Position numbers and translations under genes: made by a program | Part shown: one piece after another, positions 55,594 through 64,000 of the stretch | Layout: every line of letters begins with the position of its first letter | Numbering within the stretch: position 1 is the stretch's first letter | The notes under the pieces: generated by a model | Seen by the model: the letters and a program-made list of their open reading frames with translations, nothing else | What the model was told of the DNA's origin: nothing | The model's database searches: none | Assembly: GCA_039619475.1 (NCBI GenBank) | Contig: CM077116.1 | Span: 103,709,164-103,773,163, forward strand | Reading direction: 5' to 3' | DNA length: 64,000 nt | Source: Icerya purchasi | Taxonomy: Eukaryota; Arthropoda; Insecta; Hemiptera; Monophlebidae

Positions 55594-58500
55594 TGGGGTG
55601 CCACTAAGATTCTGGAGGCTAGCTTTCGGTGAGGTTGGAAAAACCTTCAATGCAATCCTCAGTCCAGCATTTTGTATCGTATCCAGTATATTCAGTAATC
55701 GGTTACTGGCTGACGAGAAAATAAATGACCCATAATCGAGTCTCGAATGGATGAGGACCTTATATATGGGAAGTAGTTTGGCCAAAAGGTCCTGTTACTC
55801 ATCATTTTCATGATGTTGAGAATTGGATGGCATATTTGCTTAAGTGCAAAAATATGGTTACGCCAAGTCAATTTTGTGTCGAAATACAGTCCAAGAAATT
55901 TATATTCCATTGTATGCTGCAAAACCGACTTGTTAATTGTTAGGTTTAAAGTAACTTGGTTCTGTTTTTTAGTGAACACCATGTACTTGGTTTTCTGCGG
56001 AGAGAACTGTAAGCCCGTTGTCATGCTCCACTCCTGAAGATTATCCAGACATTTCTGCAACAGACTTTGAGCGTAAAGGTGGTCTGCCGTCCAGAGAGTA
56101 ATGTTTACATCATCCGCAAACAGTCTGGTTGAAATGGGTGATGGAATATTATTCCATAACAGTATTTATTAAAATCAAAAAGCAGTACACACTTAATACG
56201 CCCTTGTGGTGCACCGTTTTCCATAATAAAATCTCGTGAAAGTTTACTTCCTATTCGGACTTTGATCGTGCGGTTTGAGAGAAAGTTATTGGTAAATTGG
56301 ACTAGTTGGCTCTTCTCTCCCATCTTTATGAGTAATTGGATAATTTTGTATCTCCACGCCGTATCTTACGCTTTTTGGATATCAAAAAATCCTGATACAA
56401 GGTATTGGATATCCTCGAAAGCGCTTAGTATTTTCTGATTCAGATTGTACAGTTGATTGAGGGTACTTCCATATTTCCGGAAACCCGTCTGATTTTCAGG
56501 GATGAGTTCCTTTTGTTCTAAGTGCCACAATAATCGACGCGCCACTAGTTTTTCCATTAGCTTGCCTGTAGCACAGGTAAGCGAGATTAGCCTATAAGCC
56601 GATGGATCAGTACGTTCTTTGTTCGGTTTCAGAATGGGAATAATTACAGCCTTGCTCCACAGCCGGGGGTAACAGTTATCCGTCCAGATTTTATTAAAGA
56701 TATTTAGTGTAGGTGATTTACCATTTCTGTAGGCAGATTTTTGAGAAATAGGGGCGAAATTCCATCCGGACCCGGTGCAGAGTTTTTAACTAATTTATTA
56801 ATCGCCTCATTCAGTTCCTTTTCTTCCTCGTGGTTATCCGACTAATTAGCAATGGGTTCCGCTCTTTTTTTATTTTATAAGACAAGAATCGCTTGTCATT
56901 ATTTCCGTTTGACGACACTTCAAAAAAAAAATTTCCCGAAGATATTAGATACCTCTTCGGCTCTTGAGTGAGCCCCGATGACTCTTTCAATGTTATAGTA
57001 GGCGGAAGTCTTTTAGCTCTGTTTAAGATGCTGATTTTTCGTCAGATCTGAGGGAGACTGGAGTTCTCATTAGTTTCGGAAATAAATTCCTCCCAGCTTT
57101 TCTTTTTACTTTGTCTCATGTTGAGATTCCACCAGGGAACATTGCGCAATTTCACTACCGGCGATGATTTCGGAATAGATTTCTATGCGGCTTCGATTAT
57201 ATGATTATTGAAAATATCAAGCGCTCTGTCTATATTATCCAGATTGGTATTAAAGAGCAATCTGCTCAGCTCTTGGTACTTACCTCAGTCTACATTTTCC
57301 GTTATCCAGCGCTGTGGTTTGTTGGTCACCTTTCATATTTTCCCTATATATTTGAAGGAAAATTGGAAAATGGTCACTGTGGCATAAGTCCGGGTGGGTT
57401 GACCAACTAAATTTCAGACAGATCTCTTTCTATGACAGTGTTAAATCTATGGCTGATGGAGTGCCTTTAATGGAGTCAAATCTTGTTGGCTGTTTATTAT
57501 TTAGCGCCGATACGTGTATATTTCCATTTAGCAACTTTTCGAATATTTTCCCTTTCCTGTTAGTTTTACAAGATCTGTGCGTTCATATCTCCGACGAAGA
57601 CAAATAGTTTCGGCAGTGAGATACTAGCATGTTTATTTCTTGGTATGACGGTTCCGCGTCCGGGGGCAGATAAATGTTGCAAATGGTTAGTTGACGGAAG
57701 GGAGTTGCTTTGCTAAACTGAACCAGAACAGTTATATTCTGAATTATGGTATTTATCCGTGGTTCCTTTACAATTGGTACTGATTCATGAATGAAAGTTG
57801 CCGTACCTCTTGAAGCGTGAAACCCTGTGATATGGTCATACCGGAATAATTGGAAGTTTTTCAGCAACAAGGACTGCACAGGTCGAAGGTGTGTTTCTTG
57901 TGAACAGATTATAGTTGGTTGTTTAAGTGCAATTAGTTGTTGTAGTTCTGATAAATTATTTTGCAAGCCATTGATGTTCCATTGAAGCATGGAATTATCC
58001 ATCACCGTCATTCTTTATAACTAACCTTTCATTTATTTTGTTGGTCAATTTAGTAATTCGTATTTTAGTAGAGTGATCATTAATAACGAGGTAGACCGAT
58101 TTCGGTTGAATAGATACCGTATCGGCTGAGTTAAGCGGGATGTTCAGTTTATTAAACAATTCTTGAGCAGACGAAAACTTATTGTTGTACCGTATTAATG
58201 CCACTATTTTGTCCAAAGGTATACTGTCTAAGAGTTTTTTGTTGATTTTCTATACATTGTTTCGCTGGTAGTAGATTGGTTTTTAATTTATTTAGTTCGT
58301 CACTTCCTTCTTTCTTCTTTTTTTGCGGTTGGGCTTTAGTACTATTATGACCACTTGAGGTCGAATTCGAAGAATTATCCGATAGATTACGTTTGAATCT
58401 CCTGGGATTAGACGGTACTGAATTGGTTTGATTCGGTAGAGTTTCAGAAGAAGCCGAGGCTTGAGTTAATTTGGTTAAAATTTGGTCACCGGATGCGCCT

Positions 58501-59270
58501 TGATCTGTTGATGTTTGCTCTGAGTCATTAGGTACGTTAATATCCGAGTAGTGACGCCTTCTGTTGTTAAACTACCTTTTCGGGAGCTGGTACTAATATC
58601 GGATTCATTTTCAGTAAGCAGCAACTCTTCCGTTTCCTCTTCCTTTTCTGGATAATTATTGTTTGAATGGTCTTTTGTTTTGAAAATACTGCACCACCGA
58701 TCGTCGGTTGATAAAAAGACCCTAAATATCTCATTCTGATAGTTGATGTTTAATGATTCAGGGAGATTGTCAGAATCATCATTGGCAGGTTCTATGTACA
58801 CTTGACGTCTAAAGCTTTTGATGTGTTTATATTCGTTGTCATTTAGGCCGGCTTTCATGAAGGTTGTTGGCAAGGTTAGTTTCAAATTAGCCGTTGATAG
58901 AGCTTTATCAGTAATAGTATGAGAAATATGAGGCGAAATATTTGAAATTATGAGTCGTTTAGACGGATTAATTAATTTACGAATTCGGATGAGTACATTA
59001 TCAACCGGAATAGAAGTATAGTTTTTAACGAGATTATCAGCTGTTTCTTTTGTCTTTAAATACACGCAAATGCGATTGCTAGATATTCGAGACGAGAAGA
59101 TAATGTTCGACGGGTGGACGATTTAGCTGACAGCCGTAATGTATTCTTTGAATTTTATATTGTCTACTGCACCTTGGTCGCACGAAGAGAAGAATTCAGT
59201 TTGGGTAATAGAACTATACGTTGGCTGAGTGCTCGTCATGTTGCCACAACGGCACGTCGCCGTTCAACTG
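55594..59270 (-). pseudogene. Decayed I-type LINE related to the element at 1259-6612
   Basis: Minus strand, 3' truncated at 55594. ORF1 remnants are at 59240-58050; 59065-58475 has 'LIRIRKLINPSKRLIISNIS', closely like the corresponding part of the intact element, but the CCHC knuckle is lost. ORF2 begins at 58011-57583 with the endonuclease ('MLQWNINGLQNNLSELQQLI', 'TIICSQETHL'). RT pieces follow at 56557-56366 ('LIPENQTGFRKYGSTLNQL'), 56323-56105 ('MENGAPQG') and 56060-55588 ('YKFLGLYFDTKLTWRNH'). There are many frameshifts. RNase H and the tail are missing. Confidence 0.75.
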
Positions 59271-59447
59271 GCGTTATCAAAGCGTGAGGTACGGTATCGC
59301 TGATTACAAATGAATAAATGAAACGATCTTACCCGAGTTGATAAGCGGTTGTTCAATTACTAACCGAGGTTTCTCGCGCAAGGCGGAGTAATCAAAACTT
59401 TTAAAGCCGAAATACAATCGCATTAGGAATGTTAAACTCACATCTTA

Positions 59448-59693
59448 TCATTCACAAAACTCAATATGTTCTATAGATTTATGTGTTATTATAGAAGCTC
59501 CTCTGCCTCTTCTTACTTTCCTATCACATCTTATTATATTATAATTCTTAATATTAATGTTATGTTTTTTCGATAGCGATGTTTCAACTACTACTGCAGT
59601 GTCTATTTCATTTTTGTATAACAAACGTTTCAATTCAATGAAATTTGCTAATATGCTTCTACAGTTAATAACCGATTGTACCGCTACACCCAT
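59448..59693 (-). pseudogene. LINE endonuclease fragment
   Basis: An 81-residue minus-strand frame starting 'VQSVINCRSILANFIELKRL' with 'DTAVVVETSLS', the first two APE-type endonuclease motifs of a Jockey-like LINE. The rest is missing on both sides. Confidence 0.5.
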
Positions 59694-60243
59694 AGAGAAC
59701 GGTAAAGAGTTTGTAATAAATATGGTACTTACGATTTTTTAATAGACTTATTCAGTTGCGACACTAAAGATTTTATCAGCGACGCGTTAGCGATAACGTA
59801 GAATACCACGAACCGTAGTGAACACGTTTACATCGTAACACGTTATCACAATCGTCTACTTCTCTTTCCAGCTGTTCTACTTTCTTTTTAAGTCGTTGAT
59901 TCTCCTCTATTAACTCTTCCAAAAACAATATTTGCGCTTAATTTTTAACAAATAACAATACATAACTTAAGCGGGTAATTTGTACCGGAAAAACATGATT
60001 TCCTTATCAGATAACTTAATATATATATCAGAACACGAAAATGATAAACAAGAAAAAAAAGAATCTATAATTATAGACAGGAAAAGTTTAAAAAAACCTG
60101 ACACATTAGCTTATTAAATAGTTTAAGTTTTAACGACTCAGCATAAAATTAGCATAATCTCGCAATTTAGATGAAATTCTAAGAGTTCATGGAAAGAAAT
60201 TAACAATTTGGTGAGAAACAGAGATATAGGGCTGTAAAAATAC

Positions 60244-61540
60244 TCATAGTAACACATGTTTAATTCGCCTGTGTTTATATTTCTTGTATCTATGTTTTAA
60301 GGACTGATAATTATACCTACCTATATTGTTTACAGTTATAATGTCAGACATAGCGCAATAATTAAAGAAACTTATTGCACGTTCTTTTATAATCTCACTG
60401 ACATACGGAAAATGCAGATAATCATGCATGGTTTTAATGCGTGTGTATCGTGACTTATTTAATATAATTCTAAAACAATGGTTTTGAATTCGCTGGAGCT
60501 TCATTAAGTTACTATGGCTGGTCGAACACCAGACTGGAGCAGCATATAATAGCGTGGGTAGTAATACCGCTTTATAAATCATAAACTTATTAGACACTGT
60601 TAGACATGATTGTCTATTAAAAATCGGAAACAGGTTACATAACTTACGCTGAGTTTTATAAATACGTTGATTTATATGCTTTGTAAACGTAAGTTTTTTA
60701 TCCAGTGTCATACTTAAGTGAGTTACCTCATCTTTCCATTCAATCATATTGTTTTTAATTTTAACGTGATTGTTAATTGTTGGCCTGCGCTTTGTAAATA
60801 TAATTGCCTCAGATTTATTTTCGTTAATATTAATTCTCCATTTAGTGAAGTATTTGACTAACTTATTTGCGGCATCCGTGAGTCGTCGACATATCGTATC
60901 AATTCGGTAGGATGTGGCGACAAGTGCAGTGTCATCAGCGTAAAGATTTAGACTTACATGATGTGTAAGCGGAAGGTCATTTATGTATAAAATAAAAAGG
61001 TAGGGACCCAAGATGCTCCCCTGAGGAACTCCAGCGGCACAAAATTTCTTACTAGATTTAACATTTTTAATTTGCACGTAAAACTGTCTATTCGTTAAAT
61101 AAGTTTTGATAAGCAGTACTAAGTATTGTGGATATCCATATTTGATTAATTTAAATAAAATGCCTTCATACCAAGTGATATGAAATGCCTTTTCAAGATC
61201 GATGAGTACTAGACCGGTATGTTTATTTTGGTTAAAATTGTCAGTGATTGTATCGCATAAAGCGGCAAGTTGCATTGTCGTACCTAAATTAGGCCTAAAT
61301 CCAAATTGGAATTCCCTAAAAATAGCATTTGTGTCACTGTGCTTGTTTAGTCTAATTAAGATTATTTTTTCAAAGATTTTGCTGATATTACTTAATAGAC
61401 TAATAGGCCTGATGTTTTGCACAAAGGAAGCATCCTTTCCATGCTTCGCAAGAGGTATCGTTATTGAGGTTCTCCAGGATAAAGGGTAATAAGTTAAGCG
61501 TAGGCAGGAATTAAAAAGGCTGATGCTTAAGATTAGCCAT
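60244..61540 (-). pseudogene. 5'-truncated Jockey-like LINE reverse transcriptase
   Basis: The last about 430 residues of a 487-residue minus-strand frame form a complete-looking reverse transcriptase: 'SISLFNSCLRLTYYPLSW', 'RPISLLSNISKIFEK', 'LVLIDLEKAFHITW', 'AAGVPQGSILGPYLFILYI', the catalytic 'LYADDTALV' and a long thumb region ending 'HRYKKYKHRRIKHVLL'. There is no RNase H, which fits Jockey. The first about 55 residues of the frame belong to another element (see 61511-62050). With no endonuclease, it is a dead fragment, yet the RT itself has no stop. Confidence 0.8.
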
Positions 61541-62050
61541 GTTTCCACTAGTTGCCTTCTCTGTTTGCCAAGAGGGTCCTTTTTGGTATGTGGCTTCTTG
61601 TCGGTCAGTATCTTGTGGTACAAAGTTGCCCAAATAACATTTTTCATATTTTTGATAGTTACTGTGACTTCTAATGGCGAGGTCATAATAAATCGACAGC
61701 TGATCAATTAATTTACCAGTCAATTTGCCTCTACCACTCAGTCCTTTTGTTTTCTTTACTAAATTCCTCAAACGAGTAACCAATCTTTTTTGGGTGTGAT
61801 TTATGCATTCTTTCTTTTGTGCGTCCAGATTATTTTCTGTTATAGATTTAAATGTTTTGCTGTCCCCATTTCCTACATAGTAGATGAACTTAGCAAACAT
61901 GTCACGGTAACTATTTCCATTTTTCTGTCGAGCTTTTGTGGTTGGCTTCGCACTGCTCCTCATGCATTTTTTTCCAAGTTTCGTATTCAGCAGTGTCTTC
62001 TTTTGATTTCCAAAATAAACATGACTTGCCGAATTTACTTTTCATATCAA
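61541..62050 (-). pseudogene. Transposase-like fragment, possibly Mutator-type
   Basis: Minus strand, 'TKGLSGRGKLTGKLIDQLSI' in the frame 61963-61511, continuing in a shifted frame 'KNMKNVIWATLYHKILTD' at the start of the 487-residue frame. I recall this block from an animal transposon-derived protein family that I associate with Mutator-like elements. The name is uncertain. The LINE RT at 60244-61540 follows it directly, fused in frame. Confidence 0.4.
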
Positions 62051-62279
62051 TATCAATAACCTTTTCAGTGCATCAAGCTATTAATAAAAAAATACCGAAT
62101 AGAGAAGAAAATCCGCGAGGACGCCAGGATCCATCTCCTGATACCGTTATGCCCCGATTCTCTCCTTTTTCCACCGTTTTTATTTTTTCTTTTTTCATCC
62201 AATTGCGTGCTTCCGTGTGAATTTGCGAAAGAAGAACTGTTTTTATTTTGCGGTCAACAGTTTGAAAACCACCTTTGCA

Positions 62280-62640
62280 CACAGTTTACACATGCCTAAA
62301 TCTTCATGTAATATCGTAGTTACTGTATCCTTGCACATGTTTAGTTCGCCTGCTATCATTCTAAGTCTCATTCAACGATCAGCGAGCATGAGGGAACGCA
62401 CGCGTTCACAATTTTCGTCAGTATGCTCATAGGAGAGAGCGTTCTGGCGCAGATCGTCTTCGAGCGATTCACGCCTCTCCTTAAACCGCTTAGCCCACTC
62501 GAATGCACGTGTTTTTGATAAATCATCTCTGTACACCTGTACAAATTTTGCGATGAATTTTTGTCGCATTATCGTCTAATTTCACAAGAAATTTGATCAC
62601 ACAACGTTGTTCAGTGGAATACTTCTGTTTGAAGCATGGG
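62280..62640 (-). pseudogene. Mariner transposase N-terminal relic
   Basis: A minus-strand frame 62569-62372 reads 'MRQKFIAKFVQVYRDDLSKT' then 'AFEWAKRFKERRESLEDDLR' and 'TDENCERVRSLM', the paired DNA-binding region of mariner transposases. A stop follows, then 'LRMIAGELNM' in the continuing sequence. The catalytic domain is absent. Confidence 0.65.
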
Positions 62641-62697
62641 TGACTAAACTATTATATTTAAATTTTGAAGCTTTGTGGAAGAAAATATCCTTGTAAT

Positions 62698-63200
62698 TCA
62701 TAATATGTTTGATTTCTTTCTTTCAAAACTATTTAGGACATGAACGATCATTAGCACGATTAGGGCCTTTACAGTTATGGCAGTAAGGAGGCTTTTCAGG
62801 ATTATTACAATCAGCAACAAAGTGTTTTGAGGTACAATGAAACATACATTAGAAGAACCATAACAATGCCTAGCGATGTGGCCAAAAAGAAAACACTTAG
62901 AGCATTGAGTGAGTGATCGAACACTGGGAGAAACAGGAAAACGGAGTTTAAAAATTGACACGAATTCTGATGGAACAGTTTTACAAAACTTTAATTCTAC
63001 GGAATGTGTAGGGATTTTAACACTCTCAGAGGAACAGTAGATATGTCAAATGGAAATTTTAGGAATTGAGGACTCCGTGCTTTTAAAATATCATCATCCG
63101 AAAAGGTGGTATATACACCTGTGATAACGCCCAATTTATACAGAGCACAATTGAGAATATAGGCTTTAATTCTTTGAAGAGCATATTTATTTGATCCAAA
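62698..63200 (-). pseudogene. LINE ORF1 (Gag-like) fragment with zinc knuckle
   Basis: A minus-strand frame contains 'CSKCFLFGHIARHC', a CCHC knuckle typical of Jockey-type ORF1. A further Cys-rich stretch in another frame follows. Decayed. Confidence 0.55.
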
Positions 63201-63229
63201 GTACCCTCAGAGGGGCAGAAAGTTCTTCT

Positions 63230-63900
63230 TCTTCTTTTTGGGGTGCTATACCCTACTAGGGCGTAAGCGATCATAATGCGTTCGTTATCTGGCTCCATGT
63301 ATCAGTCCTTCAACACAAGGGGTGCCGGTCCAGTCCTTAATATTCCGGATCCAATCTTCCCGCGCTCCTTTTACCCTCAATTTTTCCCTGGATTATTAGC
63401 TACAATATCTGATACTTTGGTCCTTTTGTAACGTGTCCGAAATAACCAACTTTTCTTCTTATAATCCAGTCAGCTAGCATTCTCTCTGTTTTGACCATTT
63501 CCAGGACTTTTTTATTATATGTCTTGGTGATCCATGATATCTTGAGCATTCTCCTGTGCAACCATATCTCCATAGCCTCAAAGCGCTCCATTTGTCATTT
63601 GTCGAGTGTGGCTGCCTCTATGAATACAGTGGGGTATACAGAGCATTGCACCATACGTTGTCTCAAGTTCAGGTTCAGTGATCTGTCGCATAGCAATTTT
63701 CTTATTTTCTTAAAAGCCGTCCGCGCCTGTCCGCATCTAATTTTGACCTCCGTGTCTAGATCCAAGTTTCTGTGATGGTACAGCCAAGGTATTTGAACCT
63801 ATTCACTCGCTCCACCTGCTCGCCATTAATAAGAATTCCACCTGTGTTTATTTGGTATTTGCTGACTGCCATCCACTTCGTTTTATTCACATTGATACTT
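63230..63900 (-). pseudogene. RTE-type LINE C-terminal relic, second copy
   Basis: 'MERFEAMEIWLHRRMLKISW' and 'VGYFGHVTKG' (63591-63400, minus) match the same region of the relic at 229-1165. Further pieces of the RT extend in shifted frames to about 63900. A T-run lies at 63901-63922. Confidence 0.6.
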
Positions 63901-64000
63901 TTTTTTTTTTTTTTTTTTTTTTAAGGTATTAAATAGTATATTTAAGAAAATATGTGTATAAAGGCGCAGGGACTATGTGTGAAAAAAACAAAAAAAATAG

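Overview
The window looks like arthropod (most likely insect) genomic DNA made almost entirely of transposable elements. It is AT-rich, with A-tailed non-LTR retrotransposons, Tc1/mariner, hAT, Helitron and Polinton/Maverick elements, and one transposase gene that carries a short GT-AG intron. I recognise no ordinary host gene. No species can be named from the sequence.

Layout. 1-1165: an end of a hAT-like element and a decayed RTE-type LINE on the minus strand. 1166-9046: a 532-bp tandem array split by a nearly intact 5.35-kb I-type LINE (1259-6612, minus) and by a 5'-truncated LINE (about 7950-8943, plus). A second truncated LINE (9060-9657, plus) has a clean target duplication. 10480-11460: a ZMYM1-type hAT relic. 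11924-35392: a hAT element of the GTF2IRD2/ZBED type, itself split by a complete Polinton (14126-34679) with terminal inverted repeats of about 0.5 kb and a 6-bp target duplication. The Polinton in turn carries a 1.54-kb Tc1 element (24514-26049). 35393-40819: a decayed Helitron (OTU protease, Rep nuclease, PIF1 helicase), apparently the hAT target. 42.8-64 kb: a graveyard of LINE, Tc1, mariner and other fragments.

The Polinton (adintovirus-like) is the main item of interest. On the minus strand lie a coiled-coil protein, a retroviral-type integrase, a conserved Polinton protein of unknown role and a packaging ATPase. Diverging from these on the plus strand are a phospholipase A2-like minor capsid protein, an adenovirus-type protease, the penton-like minor capsid protein, the major capsid protein and a 302-residue possible nuclease. 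A protein-primed family B DNA polymerase lies on the minus strand further right. The morphogenesis set (ATPase, two capsid proteins, integrase) is open. The polymerase, the protease, the unknown conserved protein and a left-hand gene carry stops, frameshifts or deletions, so this copy is a defective endogenous element. Less familiar parts are a free-standing protein resembling the polymerase N-terminal module (15163-16004), an orphan 319-residue ORF (30488-31447), signs of a spliced minus-strand transcript (33.3 to 30.5 kb) and a duplicated upstream sequence shared by that unit and the polymerase gene.
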